Shown piece after piece: positions 47,851-56,722 of a stretch of 64,000 nucleotides of DNA (positions are counted from its first letter, which is position 1; each line of letters opens with the position of its first letter). Location of the stretch: the NCBI RefSeq assembly GCF_001717585.1, contig NZ_CP017042.1:1201001-1265000 (forward strand). Direction: 5' to 3'. The DNA is from Selenomonas sp. oral taxon 920. Lineage in GTDB: Bacteria > Bacillota > Negativicutes > Selenomonadales > Selenomonadaceae. The notes beneath the pieces were generated by a model. It searched no databases, was not told the origin of the DNA, and worked only from the letters and a program-made list of their open reading frames with translations. A program made the position numbers and the translations under genes.

Positions 47851-50276
47851 AAAAATTTCCCCTCGGCAAAGGTGCTGACCGACAGGTGTTCCCCGTCCGT
47901 ACGAAATACAATGGCACCATCTATATCCGTTCGCAGAGTTTTTGCGCCGATCCGCTCGTATCGTTCGACAACGGCGGGGCGCGGATGCCCAAAGGTGTTA
48001 TCCGCGCCCACACAGTAAACGGCGTAGAGCGGTCTTATTTCTCGCGCGAAGGCCTCACAGCTGGATGTATCCGAACCGTGATGCGGAACCTTGAGCACAG
48101 TCGTATGGAGCTCCGTTTTTTGGGAAAGTATTTTTTCCTCGTGTTCCTTCACAAGATCTCCCGTAAAGAGAAAGCTGGCATTTCCATAACGTACGCGATA
48201 GACGTTTGAGACCTCATTTCCCGTTGTATGATCCACGCTGTCATAGGAGGGCGCATAGAGAATATCCACTGTCACCCCGTCCAGTATAATGGACTGTCCT
48301 GCCTCCGCTCTGCTCATTTTCCTCAGTAGAGGGCTGCCGTCACCGAGCCGCATGCTTCTCGCGTAGGCGGCAGTTCCCTCATCGGCGGTATAGACATGCT
48401 TGACAGGCATATGTGAGAGGATCGCACCCGCACCCGCCGCGTGATCCTCGTGAGCATGTGAGAGAAAGATATAGTCCACTTCGTGAATTCCATAGTGGCG
48501 CAGATACGGCAAATCGACGCGTGCCCCAACATCGAAGTCTCCGTCCCGCGTTCCCCCCGTATCAAAGAGCATGGCATGGCCGTGCGGCGTTACAACGAGG
48601 GCTGCATCCCCCTGCCCGACATCAATAAAATGCACCTCCATTTCATCTGTGCGCAGCACCTGCCAAGAAAATAGAGCAATAAATAAAAAAGAAGAAATAA
48701 TTATGATATTAAAGCGAAAACGATAAATAAATATTCCTACTTTTTTGCGATATACTTTCGGCAAAAACAGAATAGAAAGAACAATATAGTAGAAAAGTCC
48801 TGATAAAATTCCAAGGGAGGGCAGCCAGATCTGAGAGAGCGGGAGCGCTGCCATCGCACGTGTCATCTCAAATGTGACTCCAAGCAGGAGACTGTCAACG
48901 GAAAAGATAATGTTCCCGAACACGGGAACAAGAAACGCCGCAATGCCGCCTGCAAGACCTAGGATGATAATGAGATCGACGAGAGGTACAACAAGGAGAT
49001 TGGAGAGCAGGGACGAGAGTGAAATCTGATTGAAATGCCATGCAAGAACCGGCAATGTTGCCAGCTGTGCCCCCATGGTAATAGAGAAACTCGCTGCAAT
49101 GACACGCGGCAGGCGCTCCATCCATTCACGCAGAATGGGGGCCAGAAAGAGAAGCCCCGCCGTTGCAAGAAAGGAGAGCTGAAAACTGATATGGAAGAGG
49201 AGGAGCGGCGAGACGAGCAGCATCAGAAGCCCTGTCAGTACGAGCAAATATTGGGCATCTCGCTCTCGCCCAAGAATCAGCCCCAGAAAGGCAACGCCCC
49301 CCATGATGCCTGAGCGTATAGCAGGGGCTACGAGCCCCGCGAGGATGACATAGACAACAATCGCAAAAATGACCGCCGTGGCCGACAGCCAACGCGGCAA
49401 GTGCAGAAAGAGGGCAACCCATGCAATGACCGCTGCCAGGAGACTGATGTGAGAGCCGGAAACCGAGAGAATATGTACAATTCCTGTAATCGTAAACGCC
49501 TCAAGAAGCTCTGGGCGTATCCCCTCGTAGCCGCCGAAGAGCATGGCAAAGATAGCTGCAGCATCACTGCGCGGCATGACTTCTGCCATCCCCTCAAAAT
49601 AATGTGCGCGCACATTTGCAGCCCAATCCATAAATGCTTGTACAAGAGATATCTCTGTATTTTTTTCGATGTGGATGTCATCTTTTTTTGCAAAGAGTGC
49701 TGCCGTAATCCCATCTGCACGCAGCAGAAATCGCGTATCCAGCTGTCCCGGGTTTTGATAGCTCTGCGGGCGGCGTATTTTCCCCTCTGCCGTAAGCATA
49801 TCGCCGATCTTTCCGACAGAATTCTCCTCCATGTCTTTATACTTCGTATAGACATAGAATTTCCCACGCGCCGTGCGTTCCTCATGCCCCTGTATTAATT
49901 CACGCGCATGCACTGTATAACGGATATGCCGTGTGCCATCTACATCCGTTCGGATTCTCGGTGCATCTGCAATCGTTCCCACAACACGAACGTGCTCTCC
50001 CACCGAACGTGAAATATCCTGCACGGGAATTTCATATGCTGCGGCAAAACGAAGCATTCCCAACATGAAAAAAAGCCCTACAAAAGGAATCCATGTTCTC
50101 TCATTGTGTTTCAGAAGCAGAATGCCGGAGGCAAGGAGAAATAGAAGCAGGAATAAAATCAAATATGGGAGAGACTCCGTAAACGAGATGTGCATCCACA
50201 CACTGCATGTACAACCTAGCGCAAACGAAAAAAGGAGACCGCTGAGAAATGAGAGCTGATACTGCCCCGTTTTCAT
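47841..50276 (-). CDS. comEC: DNA internalisation protein ComEC/Rec2
   Basis: ComEC is the membrane channel that passes single-stranded DNA during transformation. The 811-residue protein has N-terminal helices and an OB-like DUF4131 region (1-190). A Competence domain with multiple membrane helices (about 225-500) has VHILSVSGSHISLLAAV and GLVAPAIRSGIMGGVAFLG. A C-terminal MBL-type nuclease-like domain (about 545-811) has IDVGQGDAALVV, LSHAHEDHAAGAGAIL, FTGDLVKEHEEKIL and VPHHGSDTSSC. The start overlaps the comEA stop by 4 bp. No truncation is seen. Confidence 0.95.
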   Translation of the reverse strand: MKTGQYQLSFLSGLLFSFALGCTCSVWMHISFTESLPYLILFLLLFLLASGILLLKHNERTWIPFVGLFFMLGMLRFAAAYEIPVQDISRSVGEHVRVVGTIADAPRIRTDVDGTRHIRYTVHARELIQGHEERTARGKFYVYTKYKDMEENSVGKIGDMLTAEGKIRRPQSYQNPGQLDTRFLLRADGITAALFAKKDDIHIEKNTEISLVQAFMDWAANVRAHYFEGMAEVMPRSDAAAIFAMLFGGYEGIRPELLEAFTITGIVHILSVSGSHISLLAAVIAWVALFLHLPRWLSATAVIFAIVVYVILAGLVAPAIRSGIMGGVAFLGLILGRERDAQYLLVLTGLLMLLVSPLLLFHISFQLSFLATAGLLFLAPILREWMERLPRVIAASFSITMGAQLATLPVLAWHFNQISLSSLLSNLLVVPLVDLIIILGLAGGIAAFLVPVFGNIIFSVDSLLLGVTFEMTRAMAALPLSQIWLPSLGILSGLFYYIVLSILFLPKVYRKKVGIFIYRFRFNIIIISSFLFIALFSWQVLRTDEMEVHFIDVGQGDAALVVTPHGHAMLFDTGGTRDGDFDVGARVDLPYLRHYGIHEVDYIFLSHAHEDHAAGAGAILSHMPVKHVYTADEGTAAYARSMRLGDGSPLLRKMSRAEAGQSIILDGVTVDILYAPSYDSVDHTTGNEVSNVYRVRYGNASFLFTGDLVKEHEEKILSQKTELHTTVLKVPHHGSDTSSCEAFAREIRPLYAVYCVGADNTFGHPRPAVVERYERIGAKTLRTDIDGAIVFRTDGEHLSVSTFAEGKFLWN

Positions 50277-50839
50277 ATGGTCACCTTATCTTTCAGTTTT
50301 TCAAATTTGGCATTGCCAATGCCGCGCACCTTTTTGATGTCCTCAATATTTTGGAAATCGCCATTTGCCTCACGATATTCGATGATGCGGGCGGACATGG
50401 CAGGCCCGATACCTGGCAGTTCCTGAAGTTCCTTTTCACTCGCTGTATTGAGATTGATCAGCCCCTCTGCATTTTTCCCGGATACCGCTGGTTTTGAGCC
50501 TTCGGAAAATCCTCCCACGCGCTCCGGTACACGAACCTGCATCCCATCCTCTAGGAATGCTGCCATATTGATGCGGTCAACGTCTGCTGTTTCGATCACA
50601 CCGCCTACGGCATTCACAGCATCGGCAACGCGCTGCCCCTCCGTCAGAGTGACGAGCCCTGGCTTCTTTACCTCCCCCGTCACATATACGGTAATGACGC
50701 GCTTCGTTTCGGCAAGGTCGTTTGTTCCAGCGTCGAGAGAGATTGTGCTCTGCTCCGTGTAGTAACCGTACATTGTGCCGCCGAGGGCAGAAAGGGCAAG
50801 AACAAGCAGAATGAGGAGGGATTTTTTGAACATGGGCAT
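50273..50839 (-). CDS. comEA: Competence protein ComEA (helix-hairpin-helix DNA receptor)
   Basis: ComEA binds incoming double-stranded DNA at the cell surface. This 188-residue protein has an N-terminal membrane anchor (KKSLLILLVLALSALGGTMYGYY). An SLBB-like domain (RVITVYVTGEVKKPGLVTLTEGQRVADAVNAVGG, about 47-105) follows. Two helix-hairpin-helix motifs (LINLNTASEKELQELPGIGPAMSARIIEYR and NIEDIKKVRGIGNAKFEKLK, about 127-186) close it. Start ATG 50839 has GGGAG upstream; a second ATG lies 6 bp later. It is 41 bp downstream of speD and coupled to comEC. Confidence 0.95.
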   Translation of the reverse strand: MPMFKKSLLILLVLALSALGGTMYGYYTEQSTISLDAGTNDLAETKRVITVYVTGEVKKPGLVTLTEGQRVADAVNAVGGVIETADVDRINMAAFLEDGMQVRVPERVGGFSEGSKPAVSGKNAEGLINLNTASEKELQELPGIGPAMSARIIEYREANGDFQNIEDIKKVRGIGNAKFEKLKDKVTI

Positions 50840-50880
50840 AGAACCACTCCCTCAAAATACTGTCGTGATTAGCAGATACG

Positions 50881-51675
50881 CTAATACACATTCCTTCCGC
50901 TGAAGATCTCGATCATCTCACGGCGCAGACTCGTGCTGATGAGAAGCCGTGTCTTTGGCGGAATCTCATCGACATCCGTGTTGAAGAGATAATTTTGCAG
51001 CTGCGGTTCCTTGATCAGCATACGCGTATGGAAGAGACTTGCCTGATAGAGGTTGATGTCTACAGCATCGTACTCGTCAAGCGTTTCCTGTTTGATAAAC
51101 TCCTGAATGGATGTCATCTTGCTGTCTACAAAGAGCTTGCGCCCCTGTAAATCGCGCGTAAACCCTCGTACGCGGTAATCCATCGTGATAATATCCGAGT
51201 CAAACTGACTGATGAGGTAGTCAAGGGTCTGCAGCGGCGTGATCTCACCACAGGTCGCCACGTCAATATCTACGCGGAAGGTTGCAATGCTTGTATCAGG
51301 ATGGTACTCCGGATAGGTGTGCACAGTCACATGACTCTTGTCAAGATGTGCGAGGATGGTCTCCGGCATCGGCTCTTTTGCATATACGGGGGTCTTGCTG
51401 CCGGATACAACCGCCGCCTCCTCCGCGATCAGCATGGTAACGCTTGCTCCCTGCGGATCGTAGTCCTGCTTGGCAATGTTGAGAATCCGTGCGCCAATCA
51501 TATCCGTCACCTGCGAGAGAATCTTCGTGAGTCGATCGGAATTGTATTGTTCATCAATGTACTTAATATAATCCCTCTGTTCACGTGCCGATTTCGCATA
51601 GCAAATATCATAGATATTGAAGCTCAACGCCTTAGTGAGGTTATTAAACCCGTATAATTTCAGCTTCCCATCCAA
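50881..51675 (-). CDS. speD: S-adenosylmethionine decarboxylase, E. coli (class 1A) type
   Basis: SpeD is a pyruvoyl enzyme making decarboxylated SAM for spermidine synthase. The 264-residue protein has the same length as E. coli SpeD and matches it from end to end by memory ([54 protein letters not shown]). The cleavage site is in [15 protein letters not shown]; Ser114 would become the pyruvoyl group. The start is TTG at 51675 with AAAGGAAGGA upstream. It lies away from speA/speE/speB. A class 1A form rather than the short Bacillus SpeH type is notable. Confidence 0.96.
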   Translation of the reverse strand: MDGKLKLYGFNNLTKALSFNIYDICYAKSAREQRDYIKYIDEQYNSDRLTKILSQVTDMIGARILNIAKQDYDPQGASVTMLIAEEAAVVSGSKTPVYAKEPMPETILAHLDKSHVTVHTYPEYHPDTSIATFRVDIDVATCGEITPLQTLDYLISQFDSDIITMDYRVRGFTRDLQGRKLFVDSKMTSIQEFIKQETLDEYDAVDINLYQASLFHTRMLIKEPQLQNYLFNTDVDEIPPKTRLLISTSLRREMIEIFSGRNVY

Positions 51676-51775
51676 TGCCGGAGTTCCTTCCTTTCTCTTT
51701 GTGACGAAAAATATTCGTCAGATGTACTATTCTTTATTATTTATCTGATATTTTTAGTTATTTTTATTTATTTAT

Positions 51776-53107
51776 CTAAATTGTTTCCGAGGGATGGTTT
51801 TTCTTCCATTCCTTAATCCAGTCCAGTCGTTCCCGAAAGCGTCCTTCCATCCCCTGTTCGGTCGGATGATAATATGTTTTACCGACGAGATTGTCCGGCA
51901 TGCACTGCATATTCGTAATATGATCCTCCGCGTCATGTGCGTATTGGTAGCCCTTCCCGTAGTCGAGATCCTTCATGAGTTTCGTCGGGGCATTCCGAAT
52001 GACGAGCGGCACCGGTTCTGCGAGCATCATGCGGGCGTCTGCTGCTGCGGCGAGGTATGCAGTTTCCATCGCATTCGATTTAGGCGCAAGAGATAGGTAG
52101 ACTACAGCCTCAGTCAGATGGACGTTGCACTCCGGAAAGCCAATGTAGTGGCATGCTTGATAGGCCGCAACTGCGAGTTCGAGTGCCCGCGGGTCGGCAA
52201 GCCCCACATCTTCCGCCGCAAAGCGTGTCACGCGCCGCGCAACGTAGAGGGGATCCTCGCCCGCCTCGAGCATGCGGGCAAGCCAGTAGACCGCCGCATC
52301 GGGATCAGAATTGCGCATGGACTTATGGAGAGCGGAGATGAGATTGAAGTGCTCCTCCCCGCTCTTATCGTAGAGCAGCGATTTGCGTGAGATGCACTGC
52401 GCCAGATCTTCCTCCGTCACATAGATCTCACCTGCGCGTTCCTCCGCATTCAGAACGAGCATTTCGAGCGTGGAGAGTGCACTCCGTGCATCCCCGTTTG
52501 CAAAGGCGGCAAGAGCCGTCAGCGCCTCGTCGGAGATGTGGACGTGCATATCGCGGAGCCCTCGTTCCGAAGCAAGAGCATGCTGAAGCAGACATTTAAT
52601 GTCCTCCGCGTTCAATCCCTGAAGCACAAAGACACGGCATCGTGACAGAAGAGCACTGTTGATCTCAAAGGACGGATTCTCCGTCGTTGCCCCAATCAAC
52701 ACAATACTCCCCTTTTCGACAAACGGCAGAAAGGCATCCTGCTGTGCCTTGTTGAATCGGTGAATTTCATCGACAAAGACAATGATCCGCTCGCCGTATA
52801 TGCGGCGGCATTCCGCCTCGTGCATGACCGTTCGGATGTCCTTGATCCCGCTCGTCACCGCAGAGAAATTGATAAATCTCGCCTGTGTCCGTGCGGCGAT
52901 GATCTGTGCAAGCGTTGTCTTGCCGACTCCAGGCGGTCCCCAGAAAATCATCGAGGTGATATGGTCACTCTCGATCAAGCGGCGCAGCACCTTGCCCTTA
53001 CCGAGGAGATGCTCCTGCCCGACAAAGTCTTCGAGTGAATGCGGGCGAACACGCTCTGCGAGCGGCTGATATGCAGTACGTTCAAAGAGACCGCCCTGTT
53101 CATCCAT
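51776..53107 (-). CDS. rarA: Replication-associated recombination protein RarA (MgsA/YcaJ-like AAA ATPase)
   Basis: RarA is a clamp-loader-like ATPase acting at stalled forks. From ATG 53107 the protein has 443 residues (GGAGGTGAG 10 bp upstream; a GTG at 53137 is the alternative). It begins [21 protein letters not shown]. It has Walker [16 protein letters not shown], Walker [21 protein letters not shown], and [22 protein letters not shown]. The C-terminal tetramerisation domain has [18 protein letters not shown] and [20 protein letters not shown]. It has its own promoter and stands alone. Confidence 0.96.
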   Translation of the reverse strand: MDEQGGLFERTAYQPLAERVRPHSLEDFVGQEHLLGKGKVLRRLIESDHITSMIFWGPPGVGKTTLAQIIAARTQARFINFSAVTSGIKDIRTVMHEAECRRIYGERIIVFVDEIHRFNKAQQDAFLPFVEKGSIVLIGATTENPSFEINSALLSRCRVFVLQGLNAEDIKCLLQHALASERGLRDMHVHISDEALTALAAFANGDARSALSTLEMLVLNAEERAGEIYVTEEDLAQCISRKSLLYDKSGEEHFNLISALHKSMRNSDPDAAVYWLARMLEAGEDPLYVARRVTRFAAEDVGLADPRALELAVAAYQACHYIGFPECNVHLTEAVVYLSLAPKSNAMETAYLAAAADARMMLAEPVPLVIRNAPTKLMKDLDYGKGYQYAHDAEDHITNMQCMPDNLVGKTYYHPTEQGMEGRFRERLDWIKEWKKNHPSETI

Positions 53108-53142
53108 TGTACCGCTCACCTCCGCAAATTCTCTCACAATGA

Positions 53143-53171
53143 ATTATCGCATAAAAGTGAAACTTAGGCAA
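53143..53171 (-). promoter_or_regulatory. Promoter for rarA
   Basis: The minus strand reads TTGCCT, 17 bp ending TGC, GATAAT. The -10 box is 53143-53148, about 36 bp upstream of the rarA ATG. Confidence 0.7.
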
Positions 53172-53353
53172 TAGAAAAACATCGAGGAATCTATTCAAAG
53201 GGATTCTATTGCAATACCAAAATTTTCGCGCGTAGCAATTCACTCGATTTCTCTATCACGTCAATCTTTATATTTTATTGCTTTTCGATTTACACAAGAA
53301 AAATGGGGCTAGACAAATGTGCGTGCAAAAGAATAGGTATGTAAATACGACAG

Positions 53354-53445
53354 GGCTGTTGCATGAAGCTAGAAATGACCTGACCCCCAAAAGTTAGACT
53401 TAGGAAAACTAACTTTTGGGGGTCACTACACTTCGTACAACAGCC
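53354..53445. repeat. Nested palindromic relic, outer GGCTGTTG ends and inner IS3-end-like arms
   Basis: Outer arms are GGCTGTTGCATGAAG (53354-53368) and CTTCGTACAACAGCC (53431-53445). Inner arms form a perfect 16-bp stem, GACCCCCAAAAGTTAG (53382-53397) and its complement (53409-53424), with an 11-base loop. TGACCCCCAAAAGTTAG resembles the terminal repeats of many IS3-family (IS150-group) elements as I remember them; two such ends facing each other with nothing between look like a deletion relic or a miniature element. No transposase is present. A T run follows on the plus strand. Confidence 0.65.
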
Positions 53446-53458
53446 TTTTTTATGCTTT

Positions 53459-54853
53459 TTACAGAATAAAGCGCGAGACATCGTGGTCTCCCGCAATATC
53501 CGCGAGACAGCGATCCACATAAGTACGATCAATGACGATATCCTTTTCCTCGAGATCCGGCGCATCAAAAGAGAGCTCTTCGAGAAGTTTTTCAAGAAGT
53601 GTGTAGAGACGACGCGCCCCGATGTCCTCCGTCTGCTCGTTGACGGTCTCTGCAAGTTCAGCGAGACGCCCAATGGAATCGTCCGCAAAGCGGAGGGTGA
53701 TTCCCTCCACGCCGAGGAGTGCGCTGTACTGCTTGATAAGTGCATTCTTTGGCTCTGTAAGGATACGCTCAAAGTCTTCCTTGACGAGCGATTTGAGTTC
53801 AACACGGATTGGGAAACGGCCCTGCAGCTCGGGAATAAGATCGGAGGGCTTCGCTGTATGGAATGCACCTGCTGCAATGAAGAGGATGTGATCTGTCTTG
53901 ACCGGCCCGTATTTCGTCATAACAGTAGAGCCCTCGACAATCGGCAGGATGTCGCGCTGAACGCCCTCACGCGATATGTCTGCGCCTGCACTGCGCCCAT
54001 TGCTGACCGCTACCTTGTCAATCTCATCGAGGAATACAATGCCGCTGTACTCGGCAGTATACACTGCCTCCTCTGCAACCACATCCATATCGACGAGCTT
54101 GTCCGCCTCCTCTGCCGTAAAGATCTTGCGTGCCTGATCGACCGTAACTTTACGCTTCTTATGATGCTTCGGTACAAGTTTTCCGATCATGGATTGGAGA
54201 TTGTCGCTCATTCCCTCGAGAGACGATCCCGCAAACATATTGCCCGCAGGGCGCGCAGACTCCTCGACTTCGATCTCGATCACATCGTTTTCGAGCTCCC
54301 CCTTGTGCAGGCGTTTTCGTACCCACTCGCGCCCCGCCTGATACTTCGGTGGGTCTTCAGTCTCCTGCTTTTCCTCTGTATTCGAGGAGAAAATACTGCT
54401 GAGGGGATTGGATGTTTTCTTTGCAGGAGGGACAAACACATCAATCAGACGTTCCTCTGCATTCTCCTTCGCCTTTTCCTGTACCTCATCGATCTTCTGC
54501 TGACGCACCATGCGCACGGAGGTCTCGACAAGATCACGTACGATGGACTCCACGTCTCGTCCGACATAACCGACCTCCGTGAACTTTGTCGCCTCGACTT
54601 TGAGGAACGGGGCACGGACAAGACGCGCAAGACGGCGTGCAATCTCAGTCTTGCCGACACCAGTTGAACCGATCATCAAGATATTCTTTGGTACGACATC
54701 CTCGCGCATCTCGTCATCCAACTGACGGCTGCGCCAACGGTTGCGGAGTGCGATTGCGACGGAACGCTTTGCCTCGCGCTGACCTACAATGTATTTGTCG
54801 AGCTCGGCAACGATCTCACGAGGCGTCTGTTCGTTGACTCCGATCTGACTCAT
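53459..54853 (-). CDS. hslU: ATP-dependent HslUV protease ATPase subunit HslU (ClpY)
   Basis: HslU is the AAA+ unfoldase of HslUV. The 464-residue protein has the N-terminal [26 protein letters not shown]. Walker A is [18 protein letters not shown] (about 57-74), followed by [23 protein letters not shown]. An intermediate (I) domain spans about 110-245. Walker B is [11 protein letters not shown] (about 262), and the C-terminus ends in a helical sensor region. It starts in an ATGA overlap with hslV. In Bacillus codY follows; here a palindromic relic and rarA do. Confidence 0.97.
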   Translation of the reverse strand: MSQIGVNEQTPREIVAELDKYIVGQREAKRSVAIALRNRWRSRQLDDEMREDVVPKNILMIGSTGVGKTEIARRLARLVRAPFLKVEATKFTEVGYVGRDVESIVRDLVETSVRMVRQQKIDEVQEKAKENAEERLIDVFVPPAKKTSNPLSSIFSSNTEEKQETEDPPKYQAGREWVRKRLHKGELENDVIEIEVEESARPAGNMFAGSSLEGMSDNLQSMIGKLVPKHHKKRKVTVDQARKIFTAEEADKLVDMDVVAEEAVYTAEYSGIVFLDEIDKVAVSNGRSAGADISREGVQRDILPIVEGSTVMTKYGPVKTDHILFIAAGAFHTAKPSDLIPELQGRFPIRVELKSLVKEDFERILTEPKNALIKQYSALLGVEGITLRFADDSIGRLAELAETVNEQTEDIGARRLYTLLEKLLEELSFDAPDLEEKDIVIDRTYVDRCLADIAGDHDVSRFIL

Positions 54854-55389
54854 GATTCCAGTACCTCCACCGTAATATTATGATTCGTATAGACGCAGAT
54901 GTCCGCCGCAATCGACAGCGACTCCCTTGCGATTTCCGGCGCATCCATCGTGCTGTGTGCAGTGAGGGCACGCGCTGCGGCGAGTGCAAAGAAACCGCCC
55001 GAGCCGATGGCGGTGCAGTCTCCGTCCGGCTCAATGACCTCGCCGTTGCCTGAGATCATGAGAATGCCGTCCTTATCTGCGACGAGCAGGAGCGCCTCAA
55101 GCTTACGGAGCACCTTGTCCGTGCGCCAATCCTTCGCAAGTTCGACAGCTGCACGCTGGAGGTTTCCGCTGTAGGATTCGAGCTTGACCTCGAATTTCTC
55201 AAACAAGGTAAATGCATCTGCAACCGATCCCGCAAATCCCGCGAGAATTTTTCCGTGATAGAGGCGCCTGACCTTGCGTGCATTCGCTTTCATAATGGCA
55301 CGCTCGCCAAAGGTTACCTGCCCGTCTCCCGCAATTGCAACCTTATTTCCTTTTTTGACAGCGACAATGGTAGTTGCATGAAATGTCAT
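54850..55389 (-). CDS. hslV: ATP-dependent HslUV protease peptidase subunit HslV (ClpQ)
   Basis: HslV is a proteasome-like threonine peptidase. From ATG 55389 the product is 179 residues and starts [30 protein letters not shown]. By alignment to E. coli (MTTIVSV) the nucleophile is the first Thr of TTIV (residue 6), giving a five-residue leader. B. subtilis ClpQ has a similar SSFHATTI start and uses its N-terminal Ser, so Thr2 is an alternative. The longer frame to 55422 adds 11 residues and is rejected. It is coupled to hslU (ATGA) and 16 bp after trmFO. Confidence 0.95.
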   Translation of the reverse strand: MTFHATTIVAVKKGNKVAIAGDGQVTFGERAIMKANARKVRRLYHGKILAGFAGSVADAFTLFEKFEVKLESYSGNLQRAAVELAKDWRTDKVLRKLEALLLVADKDGILMISGNGEVIEPDGDCTAIGSGGFFALAAARALTAHSTMDAPEIARESLSIAADICVYTNHNITVEVLES

Positions 55390-55405
55390 ACGTTGTATTG
55401 TCCTT

Positions 55406-56722
55406 TCATATGCTTCGACCAAAACAATCCAACTCTTCTAAGGCCCGTTGTGCGAGTAAGCGCTTCTTCTCCGGCTTTCGCGTACGACGAGGCAAATGCG
55501 CAAGCGGCGGAAGCAGTCCGAAGTTGATATTCATCGGCTGAAAATGCATCGGATCGCAGGAGGTGATGTAGTGCGCGAGTGCCCCATGACAGGTCTTGGA
55601 TGGAAAGACAAGCGGTTCTCCATTGCCCGCAAGGCGTGCCGCATTCACGCCTGCCATCAGGCCGGATGCGGCAGACTCAACATAGCCCTCCACCCCCGTC
55701 ATCTGCCCTGCAAAGAAGAGGCGTTCATTGATGCGCAGCTGAAAGGTCGAGCGCAGATGACGCGGTGCATTGATGAAGCTGTTGCGGTGCATTACGCCAT
55801 AGCGGAGGAACTCTGCATTCGTTAGCCCCGGAATCATCCGAAACACGCGCTGCTGCTCCGGCCATTTGAGCCGCGTCTGGAAACCGACCATATTATAGAT
55901 TGTTCCCTCCGCATTGTCTTGCCGCAGCTGAACGACGGCATAAGGGCGCACGCCCGTCTCCGGATGTTCGAGTCCGACAGGTTTGAGCGGACCGTAGAGA
56001 AGGGTATCCTTGCCGCGTGCCGCCATGACCTCGACGGGCATACAGCCTTCGAAGAATATCTCCTTTTCAAAATCATGTGCCTGTGCCGTCTCTGCCGTGG
56101 TGAGTGCCGCATAAAACGCCTCATACTGTTCCTCGTTCATTGGACAGTTGATGTATGCCGCATCCCCCTTCCCATAACGAGAGGCACGATATGCGTGCAT
56201 CATGTCAATGCTTGAAGCAGTTACAAGAGGAGCGGCGGCATCGTAGAAATAGAAGGAGTCATTGCCAAGCAATGCGGCAATCTCAGCAGAGAGCGCTCCA
56301 TCCGTCAGCGGGCCCGAGGCGATGATGACGATCGCCTCATCCGTGGAGGGAATCTGTGTAATTTCTTCATGCTGTACCGTGATATTCGAATGCTGCTTGA
56401 TACGCGCCGTAACATAGTCGCTGAATTTGGTACGGTCAACAGCGAGAGCACCGCCCGCAGGAACAGCAGTTGCGTCGGCTGCCTGCATGATGAGTGAGCG
56501 CATGCGGCGCATCTCCTCTTTGAGTACGCCTACAGCATTTTCAAGGCCTGCACCGCGCAGGGAATTGCTGCACACAAGTTCGGCGAAGCCGTCTGTCTTA
56601 TGTGCGGGAGTGCTGCGCAGGGGGCGCATTTCAAAAAGCGTCACCTGCGCGCCGTGTTCCGCCGCCTGCCATGCCGCTTCACTTCCGGCAAGACCCGCAC
56701 CAATAACGATGACCTTCTTCAT
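55406..56722 (-). CDS. trmFO: Methylenetetrahydrofolate-tRNA-(uracil-5-)-methyltransferase TrmFO
   Basis: TrmFO uses FAD and 5,10-methylene-THF to make m5U54 in tRNA. The 438-residue protein starts [32 protein letters not shown] (FAD-binding). It has [68 protein letters not shown] and [37 protein letters not shown], the catalytic-Cys and folate regions. The start overlaps the topA stop as ATGA. It fits the Bacillus order topA-trmFO-hslVU, but xerC is missing after it. Confidence 0.97.
   Translation of the reverse strand: MKKVIVIGAGLAGSEAAWQAAEHGAQVTLFEMRPLRSTPAHKTDGFAELVCSNSLRGAGLENAVGVLKEEMRRMRSLIMQAADATAVPAGGALAVDRTKFSDYVTARIKQHSNITVQHEEITQIPSTDEAIVIIASGPLTDGALSAEIAALLGNDSFYFYDAAAPLVTASSIDMMHAYRASRYGKGDAAYINCPMNEEQYEAFYAALTTAETAQAHDFEKEIFFEGCMPVEVMAARGKDTLLYGPLKPVGLEHPETGVRPYAVVQLRQDNAEGTIYNMVGFQTRLKWPEQQRVFRMIPGLTNAEFLRYGVMHRNSFINAPRHLRSTFQLRINERLFFAGQMTGVEGYVESAASGLMAGVNAARLAGNGEPLVFPSKTCHGALAHYITSCDPMHFQPMNINFGLLPPLAHLPRRTRKPEKKRLLAQRALEELDCFGRSI

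Larger units (their letters stand above)
53138..53458. other. Intergenic region between rarA and hslU, AT-rich, with palindromic relic
   Basis: This 321-bp stretch contains the rarA promoter, about 170 bp of AT-rich DNA without a recognisable gene or RNA (53180-53350), and a nested palindrome at 53354-53445 described separately. xerC and codY, which flank hslVU in Bacillus, are absent from it. Confidence 0.6.

Noticed and set aside
53138-53350. Possible integrase, tRNA or small gene in the AT-rich gap
   Set aside because: No reading frame of note and no cloverleaf. It contains only the rarA promoter and AT-rich DNA.
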